A stretch of DNA of 64,000 bases from RH-AL1 sp964235705. GTDB lineage: Bacteria; Pseudomonadota; Alphaproteobacteria; Rhizobiales; Beijerinckiaceae. Below the pieces are notes generated by a model. It had not been told where the DNA came from and did not search any database. It worked only from the letters and a program-made list of their open reading frames with translations. The translations under genes and the position numbers were made by a program. Positions 51,293 to 59,324 of this stretch are shown here, piece by piece; position 1 is the stretch's first letter; each line of letters begins with the position of its first letter. The stretch is from contig CAXSDP010000011.1 of NCBI GenBank assembly GCA_964235705.1, positions 1 through 64,000 of the forward strand. The letters are read 5' to 3'.

Positions 51293-52582
51293 ATGACGCA
51301 CACGGTTCATGACACGTTCACGCACGATACGTCCACGAGGGTCACGCAGATCGTCGACAACGTCCGCGCGATCGGGCCGTCCTTGCGCGAGCGCGCCCTC
51401 GCGGGTGAACGCGCGGGCCGCCATTCGGACGAGACCATCGCCGAGCTGGACGCCGCCGGCGTCTTCAACATCGCCAGCCCCGCCGAATTCGGCGGCGACG
51501 AACTGACCGTTCGCCAGCAGCTCGACGTCGTCACCGAGGTGGCGAAATGGGATGGATCGTGCGCCTGGACCGTGTGGGTCGGCGCCTCGACCAACTGGAT
51601 CCCCGCCGGCTCGGGTCCTCGGGTCATCGAGGAGGTCTACGGGACCAAGTGGGTCGGGCCACGGGTCGCCGCCTCGAGCCACTTGCCGGCGTCCAAGGGA
51701 CGCGCGAAGCGGGCGGACGGCGGCTGGGTGATCTCCGGAGGCCCATGGACCTTCGGCAGCGACTCGCTGTGGGCACCCTACACCAACCTCGGATGCATCG
51801 CCGATGACGGGGAGGGTCCTTACCTCGTCGGCGTCCAGGTTCCGTTGAGCGAGCTTCGTTTCCTCGACGACTGGCAGGTCGCCGGCATGCGCGCCACCGG
51901 CAGCGTGTCCATCACGCTCGCGGCGGACGAGCTGTTCGTTCCGGACTACCGCGTGCTCGATTTCCGGGACATCACCGGTGCGAGGATCGAGAGCGGCCTC
52001 AAGGGCGGTCTCTGGAAGACCCCCGCGCTCGGCTGGGCGTTCAGCCTCATGGCCGGCATGTCGATCGGTCTCGCGCAGGGTGCGCTGGATCGCTTCCTCG
52101 AACGCTCGGTGGGCCGGCCCATCCGCGGCACGACGTACAAGAACCAGCTGGAGGCGCCGCTCACGCACCTCATGCTCGCCGAGGTCCATTCCAAGATCCA
52201 GTCGGCGACGCTGATGGCGCGCGAGCACGCCGAGGAAACCGACCGGCTCGGCGCCCTCGCGGCCGCCGGCACGCCGGCCGAACCGGAGTACATGCAGAAG
52301 TTCAGCGCGAGGGTGCTCGTCGAGACGGCCTATTGCGCCAAGTGGTGCGCGGAGGCGATCGAGCTCCTCCAGCGCAATTCCGGATCGACCGCGATCATGG
52401 AAAGCGAGTGCATCCAGAGGGCGTGGCGCGACGCGCGGGTCATCACCCTGCACGGTGCGCTCAACCTGGAGGCGCTTTCGGAGAATTACGGGCGGCTGAT
52501 GGCCGGGCTCCAGCCGCATAATTTCGCGGGGATCACCACCCTCAACCGTTTCGCGCCGGCGGGGTCCAAGAAGGCCGCCTGA
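51293..52582 (+). CDS. Acyl-CoA dehydrogenase-fold flavin monooxygenase-like protein
   Basis: A 429-aa protein with the fold of HpaB/HsaA-type two-component monooxygenases: AGVFNIASPAEFGGDEL, EVAKWDGSCAWTVWVG, WVISGGPWTFGSDSLWAP, WQVAGMRATGS and a C-terminal helical half (FSARVLVETAYCAKWCAEAIELL). It would use reduced flavin to hydroxylate an aromatic or similar compound; a partner reductase is not seen nearby. AAGGAGA precedes ATG 51293. It follows the CocE-family gene by 80 bp, so they may share a transcript. Confidence 0.8.
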   Translation: MTHTVHDTFTHDTSTRVTQIVDNVRAIGPSLRERALAGERAGRHSDETIAELDAAGVFNIASPAEFGGDELTVRQQLDVVTEVAKWDGSCAWTVWVGASTNWIPAGSGPRVIEEVYGTKWVGPRVAASSHLPASKGRAKRADGGWVISGGPWTFGSDSLWAPYTNLGCIADDGEGPYLVGVQVPLSELRFLDDWQVAGMRATGSVSITLAADELFVPDYRVLDFRDITGARIESGLKGGLWKTPALGWAFSLMAGMSIGLAQGALDRFLERSVGRPIRGTTYKNQLEAPLTHLMLAEVHSKIQSATLMAREHAEETDRLGALAAAGTPAEPEYMQKFSARVLVETAYCAKWCAEAIELLQRNSGSTAIMESECIQRAWRDARVITLHGALNLEALSENYGRLMAGLQPHNFAGITTLNRFAPAGSKKAA

Positions 52583-52635
52583 CAGGCGGCTCGACGCCGA
52601 AAGGCGTCCGGTCCGCCGTCGGCGGTGCGGGCGTC

Positions 52636-52699
52636 GTTCGCTGACACGGTCACGGTTCGGGGTCGGCGTTCGCTGACATGGTCCCGGCCCGGTGTCGGG
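52636..52699. repeat. Two 32-bp degenerate tandem units
   Basis: Units starting GTTCGCTGACACGGTCACGG (52636-52667) and GTTCGCTGACATGGTCCCGG (52668-52699) follow each other in the spacer between the monooxygenase-like gene and purQ; a third remnant (TTTCGCGGACA) follows. Diverged but clearly related. Confidence 0.7.
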
Positions 52700-52797
52700 T
52701 TTCGCGGACAAAGGCTCACCTGAGTGTCAGCGCCCAGCGAGGTCGCCCGTCACTCGATGTCGGCGATGGCCGACTTCGGGCCACGGGCCGCCGTCGA

Positions 52798-53493
52798 TCA
52801 AGCGCTTTCGAGTGTTTCCGCCAGGCCCTGGAACAGCGGCAGCCCGTCCGTACCGCCGACCAGCGGATCGATCAGGTTCTCGGGGTGCGGCATCATCCCC
52901 AGCACGCGCAGGTTCGGCGCGTACAGGCCGGCGATCTCGTTGGCCGAGCCGTTGGGGCCCGCGCGGTCCTTCACCGCGCCGGCGGCGTCGCAGTAGCGGA
53001 AGGCGACCAACCCCTCGCCCTCCAACCGTTCGAGCGTGGCGGGATCGGCCGTGTAGTTGCCCTCCCCGTGCGCGATCGCGACCTCGATCGCTTGGCCCGG
53101 CCGGTAGCGGTGCGTGAAGGGCGTGTCGGCGCGTTCCACGCGCAAGTGCTGGAGGCGGCAGACGAAGCGCAGGTTGGCGTTGCGCATCAACACGCCAGGC
53201 AGCAGGCCGCCCTCGACCAGGATCTGGAAGCCGTTGCAGATGCCGAGCACCAGCCCGCCGCGCCCGGCATGGGCGCGCACCGCGTCCATGATCGGCGAGC
53301 GGGCGGCGATGGCGCCACAGCGCAGGTAGTCGCCGAAGGAGAAGCCGCCGGGCAGCACCGCGAGGTCGGTGCGCGGCGGCAGCGCGTGATCGGCGTGCCA
53401 AACGGTGGCGGCCTCCACACCGGCGCGGCGGAGCGCGCGCAGGGCGTCACCCTCGCGGTTGGAGCCGGGGAACAGGACGACCGCCGCGCGCAT
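52798..53493 (-). CDS. purQ: Phosphoribosylformylglycinamidine synthase subunit PurQ
   Basis: A 231-aa class I glutamine amidotransferase. VVLFPGSNREGDALRAL at the start, LPGGFSFGDYLRCGAIAA, the nucleophile Cys in GICNGFQILVEGG and AHGEGNYTAD with the catalytic His region all fit PurQ. It supplies ammonia to PurL for FGAM formation in de novo purine synthesis. It starts 3 bp after the purS stop, so the two are co-translated. purL is not in the window. Confidence 0.95.
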   Translation of the reverse strand: MRAAVVLFPGSNREGDALRALRRAGVEAATVWHADHALPPRTDLAVLPGGFSFGDYLRCGAIAARSPIMDAVRAHAGRGGLVLGICNGFQILVEGGLLPGVLMRNANLRFVCRLQHLRVERADTPFTHRYRPGQAIEVAIAHGEGNYTADPATLERLEGEGLVAFRYCDAAGAVKDRAGPNGSANEIAGLYAPNLRVLGMMPHPENLIDPLVGGTDGLPLFQGLAETLESA

Positions 53494-53496
53494 CGG

Positions 53497-53730
53497 TTAC
53501 AACAGCTCCACGCGGTAGTTCTCGACCACCGTGTTGGCGAGCAGCTTCTCGCAGGCCTCCCTCAGGGCTTGGGCGGCGTCGGTGCCCTCGTCGACCTCGA
53601 TGTCGAACACCTTGCCCTGCCGCACGCTGCCGATGCCCGGCACTTGGAGCGCCCGTAGCGCCCCCTCGATGGCCTTGCCCTGGGGGTCGAGGATGCCGGC
53701 CTTCAGGGTGACCGTGACGCGCGCCTTCAT
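53497..53730 (-). CDS. purS: Phosphoribosylformylglycinamidine synthase subunit PurS
   Basis: A 77-aa protein starting MKARVTVTLKAGILDPQGKA, with IEGALRALQVPGIGSVRQGK and ending ANTVVENYRVELL, the standard small PurS subunit that bridges PurQ and PurL. It heads the purS-purQ unit on the minus strand. Confidence 0.95.
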   Translation of the reverse strand: MKARVTVTLKAGILDPQGKAIEGALRALQVPGIGSVRQGKVFDIEVDEGTDAAQALREACEKLLANTVVENYRVELL

Positions 53731-53813
53731 GGGTGCTCCGGGCGGACGGCGGGGCGCCGTTCGAGCCTCCTCTAGCGCGCTTGGCGCCCGCCCGCCAGCG
53801 GTTTGGCCGATCC

Positions 53814-55793
53814 CTACAGGTCGTCCTCGGTGAAGATCATGTCGGCGAAGGCGACGTCCTCGCCGTAGTCGCCCACCGGCTCGGCGGCGACCGTCAGGCC
53901 GGCGTCGGGGATGGCTTGCGGCGTCGCGTCCGGGGCGCGCACGGCGACGATCCGCGCGCCGGGGAACTGGGCGAGCACGCTGCGCACCAGCGGGTCGCGC
54001 TCGATGCCGGATCGCGTCTCGCCCTCGCGCGCCTGCGCCTGCTCAACGAGCGTCGGCGCGCCGGGGTCGCGCGACAGGGCGACGACCCATCGCGCGCCGG
54101 TCCACTCCAACAGCTTGCGCATCAGGGCCTGCGGCAGGGTCTGCGCGGCGCCCGGCGCCAGCGAGAACTCGATCGAGCCCTCGTCGAAGCGAACGAGGTG
54201 CACGTCGCGCTCCAACGCCGTCTTCAGCTGGATGTCGCGCTTCAGCGCCGCCAAGGCGACGAGGTCCTCGAGGCTGTTCAGCCTGACCGCCGGCGCCGCC
54301 TTTGGCATGGCGATGTCGGGCACGGCGGGGGCGGGCACGGCGGGGTCGGGCGCGGCAGGCCCTGGCACGGTGGCGAGCGTCGCCCTCGCCGGCTCGACCA
54401 GCTCGACGACCGGCTGGACGGGACGCGGCGAGGCCACGACCGCCAGGGAGGCGCGGCCGCCGGACCCGCCGCCGTCACCGCCCGACCCACCACCCGTTGA
54501 GCGTGGCACCGCCGGCCGGGCGCCGCCGCCACCGAGGCGACGCAGCGCCTCGTCGGGCGAGGGAAGGTCGGCGGCGTAGGCGAGGCGCACCAGCACCATG
54601 TCGGCGGCGGCGAGTGGGCGCGGGGCGTCCTTGACCTCCTGCATCCCCTTCAGGAGCAGCTGCCAGGCACGGGTCAGCACCGCCATCGACAGCCCCTTGG
54701 CGAACAGCTTGCCGCGAACCCGCTCCTCCGGCGAGGCGGCGGGATCGTCGGCGGCGTCCGGCACCAGCTTCACCCGGGTGACGAAGTGGACGAAATCGGC
54801 GAGGTCGACGAGGACCTGCCCCGGCTCGCCACCGGAATCGTGCAGCTCCTTCAGCGTGCCGAGCGCGGCGGCCATGTCGCCGCGCATCACCTGCTCGAAC
54901 AGGTCGATCACCCGCGTGCGGTCGGCGAGGCCCAGCATGGCGCGCAGCGTCGCCGCGTCCAGGGTGCGGCCGGCCCCGGCGCCCAGCGCGATCGCCTGGT
55001 CGAGCAGGGAGAGCGCGTCGCGCACGGAGCCCTCCGCCGCCCTGGCGATGACGGCGAGCGCCTCCTCCTCGACCGGCACGTCCTCCTTGGCGCAGATCCG
55101 GGCGAGGTGGGCCACCATCACGGTCGGCTCGATGCGGCGCAGGTCGAAGCGCTGGCAGCGCGAGCGCACCGTCACCGGCACCTTCTCGATCTCCGTCGTC
55201 GCGAACAGGAACTTGACGTGATCGGGCGGCTCCTCGAGCGTCTTCAACAGGCCGTTGAAGGCCTGTTTCGAGAGCATGTGCACCTCGTCGACGATGTAGA
55301 TCTTGGTGCGCGCCATCACCGGGCGATAGCGGGAGCTATCGATGATCTCGCGCACGTCGTCGATGCCGGTGTGCGAGGCCGCGTCCATCTCGATCACGTC
55401 GACGTGCCGGCTCTCGATGATCGCCTGGCAGTGGGCGCCCATCTCCCGCATCTGGATCGTCGGCCGGTCGACCGCCGCGCGCTCGCCCAGCAAGGGCAGC
55501 TCGTAGTTGAACGCGCGCGCGAGGATGCGGGCGGTGGTGGTCTTGCCCACCCCGCGCACGCCGGTCAGCATGTAGGCCTGGTGGATGCGATCGAGGTCGA
55601 AGGCGTTCGACAGCGTGCGGACCATCGCCTCCTGGCCGATCAGGTCCTCGAAGGAGTTCGGCCGGTACTTGCGCGCCAGGACGCGGTAGGGCTCGGCCTT
55701 CTTGGCCGCGACGACGTCGGACGCCTGGTCGGCGAAGAGCTTGCCGAGGCCCTCGGGGGGACCGGGCTGGTCGGGGGATGTGCCGTCGCTCAT
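53814..55793 (-). CDS. dnaX: DNA polymerase III subunits gamma/tau
   Basis: A 659-aa clamp-loader ATPase. Walker A is GVRGVGKTTTARILAR, Walker B is IYIVDEVHMLS, and the SRC sensor lies in TVRSRCQRFDLRRI. The Cys-rich zinc module of E. coli DnaX is almost absent: between NYELPLLG and DVIEMDAASHTG only one Cys (GAHCQAI) remains, a form I recall in related Rhizobiales. A Gly/Ser-rich then Pro/Ala-rich linker precedes the tau part. The ATG at 55793 gives MSDGTSPDQPG; upstream codons are not conserved. The SRP RNA gene lies 150 bp upstream. Confidence 0.94.
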   Translation of the reverse strand: MSDGTSPDQPGPPEGLGKLFADQASDVVAAKKAEPYRVLARKYRPNSFEDLIGQEAMVRTLSNAFDLDRIHQAYMLTGVRGVGKTTTARILARAFNYELPLLGERAAVDRPTIQMREMGAHCQAIIESRHVDVIEMDAASHTGIDDVREIIDSSRYRPVMARTKIYIVDEVHMLSKQAFNGLLKTLEEPPDHVKFLFATTEIEKVPVTVRSRCQRFDLRRIEPTVMVAHLARICAKEDVPVEEEALAVIARAAEGSVRDALSLLDQAIALGAGAGRTLDAATLRAMLGLADRTRVIDLFEQVMRGDMAAALGTLKELHDSGGEPGQVLVDLADFVHFVTRVKLVPDAADDPAASPEERVRGKLFAKGLSMAVLTRAWQLLLKGMQEVKDAPRPLAAADMVLVRLAYAADLPSPDEALRRLGGGGARPAVPRSTGGGSGGDGGGSGGRASLAVVASPRPVQPVVELVEPARATLATVPGPAAPDPAVPAPAVPDIAMPKAAPAVRLNSLEDLVALAALKRDIQLKTALERDVHLVRFDEGSIEFSLAPGAAQTLPQALMRKLLEWTGARWVVALSRDPGAPTLVEQAQAREGETRSGIERDPLVRSVLAQFPGARIVAVRAPDATPQAIPDAGLTVAAEPVGDYGEDVAFADMIFTEDDL

Positions 55794-55941
55794 GGTCAGG
55801 TGTGTGTGCCGAGCCGGGCCGGGGGTCAAGGGCCGGGAAAGGTCGTGGCGGGTCACGACAAAGGGCAGTGCCCGAGCCAAGGCTCGGTCCACACGGGCGG
55901 GATGGTCTCGCGCCATCCGCGTGTCGGGCCATGGAATGGGT

Positions 55942-56035
55942 GGGAGGTTGGACAGAGACCCGCCCGGTCTCGTTAGGGCTGCTTCCTTCCGGACCTGACC
56001 CGGTTGGCGAGTGGAACGTCCACCGCCAACCTCCC
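55942..56035 (-). ncRNA. ffs: Signal recognition particle RNA (small bacterial 4.5S type)
   Basis: Read on the minus strand, GGGAGGTTGG pairs with the terminal CCAACCTCCC over 10 bp, enclosing about 94 nt. The universally conserved apical core GGTCAGGTCCGGAAGGAAGCAGCC is present in full (in two overlapping parts: GGTCAGGTCCGGAAGG and GGAAGGAAGCAGCC). It binds Ffh and targets ribosomes to the membrane. Its place upstream of dnaX is common in alphaproteobacteria. Confidence 0.95.
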
Positions 56036-56100
56036 AACGCCTATGTGGACGATTCCCGCGCGTTTCGCAACGGCGCGGGTCGCTTCGCTACGGCGTCGCA

Positions 56101-57375
56101 TCAGACCGACAGCGTCGCGACCTCGCCCATGTCGCGCCCCGGCAGCTCGCGCGGCTCGCGGAACACGACGGCGGCGGCGGCGATCGCGCTGCCGACGACG
56201 AAGACCTCGATGGCCACGGCGAGGCCGGTGCCGCGCCCGGTCAAAGGGAGCACATAGGTGGCGATCGCCTGCGCGCCGGCGGCGACGGCGTAGGCGAGCC
56301 CCATGCCGAACGAGCGCACGAGGTTGGCGAAGCGGCGCGACAGGTAGTAGGGCACGAGCGCGAACAGGCCGCTCGACGAGCCGCCCACGATCAACGCGGT
56401 GAGCATGACCAGCGGCAGCGCGGAGGCGGAGGCGAAGGGGACGATGCCGAGTGACGTCACGAGGAGGCAGCCGAGGATCGTCGGACGGTCGCCGACGCGC
56501 GCCGCCAACCAGCCGGCCAGCAGCTTGCCCCCGATCGAGCCGATGGAATAGGCGGCGATCGCGGCGAATACGTTGTTCGGGCTGAAGCCGTGAACGGTCT
56601 TCAGCAGGGTCGGGTAGAACGCGTAGACCGACGCGGTCAGGAACTGCAGCGCCGCCATGAAGGCGCAGGCCTGCCAGGCCGCGATGTCCATGCGGAACCG
56701 GGGCCGCGCCGCCGCCTCGCGCAGGGGGCCGCGCCCGCGCGCCTCGGCCCGGTCCCGCTGCGTGCGGAGCCACACCGGGCTCTCGGACACACCGACGCGA
56801 ATGAAGGCGACGAGCACCGCCGGCACGACACCGACGACGAACAGCGCGCGCCAGCCGTAGTGGGGGACGATCAACGCTTCCACGCCGGCGGCGGCGAAGA
56901 AGCCGCACTCGTAGCCGGCCATCATCAGCGAGGAAGCGGTCGAGCGGGCGCGATCGGGCACGCTCTCCATCAGCAGCGAGGCCGAGGCCGTCCATTCCCC
57001 GCCGAAGCCGATGCCGAAGAGGAGCTGGATGACGACGAGCGCGGCGTAGCTCCACGCGAGGCCGGACAGGCCGGAGAAGGCGGCGAACCAGATGACGCTG
57101 GCCATGAAGGTGAGCTTGCGCCCGTAGCGATCGGCCAGCCATCCCCAGCCGATGTTGCCGAAGATGCGGCCGACGCTCTGCGCGGTGATGACGAGGCCCA
57201 TCGCGGTGAGGCTGGCCCCGAAATGCTTGCCCATCTCGGGCAGGACGAGCAGCAGCGCCACCTGGTCGAAGGCGTCGAGGAACCAGCCGAGGAAGCAGGC
57301 CAGCACGAGGCGCCAGTGCGGGCGCAGCAACGCGAGCGGGGTGTCCTCGTCGGTTCGGATGGTGTCCAGGGTCAT
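56101..57375 (-). CDS. MFS transporter (AAHS/NanT-like organic-acid symporter)
   Basis: A 424-aa protein with 12 hydrophobic segments. The signature GWLADRYGRKLTF lies between helices 2 and 3, and GWFLDAFDQVALLLVLPEM in helix 1 is typical of the aromatic-acid/H+ or sialic-acid symporter group. Further hallmarks are GIGFGGEWTASASLLMES and SVPDRARSTASSLM. It probably imports an organic acid. The substrate is not deducible from sequence. It is divergent from nudC. Confidence 0.85.
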   Translation of the reverse strand: MTLDTIRTDEDTPLALLRPHWRLVLACFLGWFLDAFDQVALLLVLPEMGKHFGASLTAMGLVITAQSVGRIFGNIGWGWLADRYGRKLTFMASVIWFAAFSGLSGLAWSYAALVVIQLLFGIGFGGEWTASASLLMESVPDRARSTASSLMMAGYECGFFAAAGVEALIVPHYGWRALFVVGVVPAVLVAFIRVGVSESPVWLRTQRDRAEARGRGPLREAAARPRFRMDIAAWQACAFMAALQFLTASVYAFYPTLLKTVHGFSPNNVFAAIAAYSIGSIGGKLLAGWLAARVGDRPTILGCLLVTSLGIVPFASASALPLVMLTALIVGGSSSGLFALVPYYLSRRFANLVRSFGMGLAYAVAAGAQAIATYVLPLTGRGTGLAVAIEVFVVGSAIAAAAVVFREPRELPGRDMGEVATLSV

Positions 57376-57618
57376 GCGCGGTCCTCAATGCCGCGCCGAA
57401 GCGCGACGACGCGGGGCGGCGCCACCATATTGCATATTCGGCGACTGCCTATCCGGGCCGACGACGTCGCGCCCCGTCCAGCCCCCGCCGCCGGGCGCCC
57501 GATCGTCGCAGCCGCGATGGGGTCACGCCCGGCTCGCCCGTGCGGCGATGGACGGTTCCAGCCCCCGGGTCTTCGGGGTAAGCTCGGCGCTCCCGCCCGC
57601 GCCCGGAGTTCCCCCGCC

Positions 57619-58563
57619 TTGCCGCCCGATTCCCCGCTCGATCGTTCGCACGCCGCCGGCTTCGCCCTCAACACGCTCGACCGCATGTCGAACCAGCGCG
57701 AGGACGAGGGTTTCGTCGCCGACCTGCGCGCCGCCAAGACGTCGCGCGTGCTCGTCCTGTCCGGCGAGATCCCGGCGCTCAAACTCGACGGCGGGACGCA
57801 CGACGCAATCTTCACCTTCGCCGAGGCGGAGAGCCTCGGGGACGCCCGCCACACCGTGTTCCTCGGCTGCCACGGCGAGCGCGCGCTGTTCGCCTCCCTG
57901 ATCGAGGCGGCCTCGCACGACAACGCGCAGGAACGCGGCGACCTGTCCTTCATCGACCTTCGCACCATCGCGGTGCAGGGGCTCGTCCCCCCCGACATCG
58001 TGGGGGCGCTGGGCCAAGCCAAGAGCCTGCTGTACTGGCACAAGCACAACGGGTTCTGCTCCAATTGCGGCGAGCCGACGCGGTCCTCGGTCGGCGGGTC
58101 GCGGCGCGAGTGCGACGCGTGCAAGCGCCACCACTTCCCCCGCGTGGAGCCGGTCGTCATCATGCTCGTGACCGACGGCGAGCGCTGCCTGCTCGGCCGG
58201 CAGGCGCGTTTCCCGGTTGGCATGTACTCCTGCCTCGCCGGCTTCGCGGAGGTCGGCGAGACGCTGGAGGACGCGGTGCGACGCGAGGTCATGGAGGAGG
58301 CCGGGCTGCGGATCGGGCGCGTGGACTATCACGCGTCGCAACCGTGGCCGTTCCCGTCCTCGCTGATGCTGGGCTGCATGGCGGAGGCGGTGTCCACCGA
58401 GGTCACGATGGACACCAACGAACTGGAGGACGCGCGCTGGTTCACCCGCGACGAGGTCAAGCTGATGCTGGCCAAGGCGCATCCCGACGGGTTCACGTGC
58501 CCGCCCAAGCTCGCCATCGCCAACCTGCTGATGGGGGCGTGGACGACGCAGGCGCGGACGTGA
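57619..58563 (+). CDS. nudC: NADH/NAD-cap pyrophosphatase NudC
   Basis: A 314-aa Nudix enzyme that hydrolyses NADH and removes NAD caps from RNA. The zinc site is CSNCG with CDAC, and the Nudix box reads GFAEVGETLEDAVRREVMEE in its first part. SQPWPFPSSLMLG is the NudC-specific array. The conserved N-terminal LDRMSNQR lies after the TTG at 57619, so the ATG at 57685 would cut it and the TTG start is preferred. Its stop overlaps the GTG of queC. Confidence 0.92.
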   Translation: MPPDSPLDRSHAAGFALNTLDRMSNQREDEGFVADLRAAKTSRVLVLSGEIPALKLDGGTHDAIFTFAEAESLGDARHTVFLGCHGERALFASLIEAASHDNAQERGDLSFIDLRTIAVQGLVPPDIVGALGQAKSLLYWHKHNGFCSNCGEPTRSSVGGSRRECDACKRHHFPRVEPVVIMLVTDGERCLLGRQARFPVGMYSCLAGFAEVGETLEDAVRREVMEEAGLRIGRVDYHASQPWPFPSSLMLGCMAEAVSTEVTMDTNELEDARWFTRDEVKLMLAKAHPDGFTCPPKLAIANLLMGAWTTQART

Positions 58564-59324
58564 CCGAGCCAGGGGGCGCGCTCGTCCTGTTCTCGGGCGG
58601 CCAGGATTCGACGACCTGCCTCGCCTGGGCGCTCGCCCGCCACGGGCGGGTGGAGACGCTGGGCTTCGACTACGGCCAGCGCCACCGCATCGAGCTGGAC
58701 CAGCGGCCGGTGCTGCGCGCGGCGCTGCGGGACCGCTTCCCGCAGTGGACGGACCGGCTTGGGCCCGACCACACGATCGATCTCGCCGCGCTCGGCGCCA
58801 TCGCCGACACCGCGATGACCCGCGACATCGCCATTGCCACCGACGCGAAGGGCCTGCCCAACACCTTCGTCCCCGGTCGCAACCTGCTGTTCCTCACCTT
58901 CGCCGCCGCCCTGGCGCACCGGCGCGGGCTGCGGCACATCGTGGGCGGCATGTGCGAGACGGATTATTCCGGCTACCCCGATTGCCGCGACGACACGATG
59001 AAGGCGATGCAGGTCGCCCTCAACCTGGGCATGGAAAGCCGTTTCGTGGTCGAGACGCCGTTGATGTGGCTCGACAAGGCGGCGACCTGGGGGCTCGCCG
59101 CGACGCTGGGCGGCCAAGCCCTCGTCGACCTCGTGGTCGAGCACACCCATACCTGCTACCTCGGCGAGCGCGGCACCCGCCACGCCTGGGGCTACGGCTG
59201 CGGCACCTGCCCGGCCTGCGTCCTGCGCGCCAGGGGCTGGGCCGATCACGCGGCGCTCGCGGGGTCGGCGACCGGGCAGGCCTCGGGCGCGACGCCGTCA
59301 CCGTGGAACCAGGCGTCCCAGTAG
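58560..59324 (+). CDS. queC: 7-cyano-7-deazaguanine synthase QueC
   Basis: A 254-aa enzyme that makes preQ0 for queuosine synthesis. The PP-loop is LFSGGQDSTTCLAWA; GFDYGQRH, PNTFVPGRNLLFLTFAAA and METDYSGYPDCR-type motifs follow, and the zinc site is CGTCPAC near the end. The GTG start overlaps the nudC stop (GTGA). About 25 residues extend beyond the usual end and overlap the convergent glycosyltransferase gene by 79 bp. Confidence 0.93.
   Translation: MTEPGGALVLFSGGQDSTTCLAWALARHGRVETLGFDYGQRHRIELDQRPVLRAALRDRFPQWTDRLGPDHTIDLAALGAIADTAMTRDIAIATDAKGLPNTFVPGRNLLFLTFAAALAHRRGLRHIVGGMCETDYSGYPDCRDDTMKAMQVALNLGMESRFVVETPLMWLDKAATWGLAATLGGQALVDLVVEHTHTCYLGERGTRHAWGYGCGTCPACVLRARGWADHAALAGSATGQASGATPSPWNQASQ

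Noticed and set aside
56590..58563. N-terminal extension of NudC
   Set aside because: It runs antisense through the MFS gene and has no homology; the TTG at 57619 just before the conserved N-terminus is preferred.
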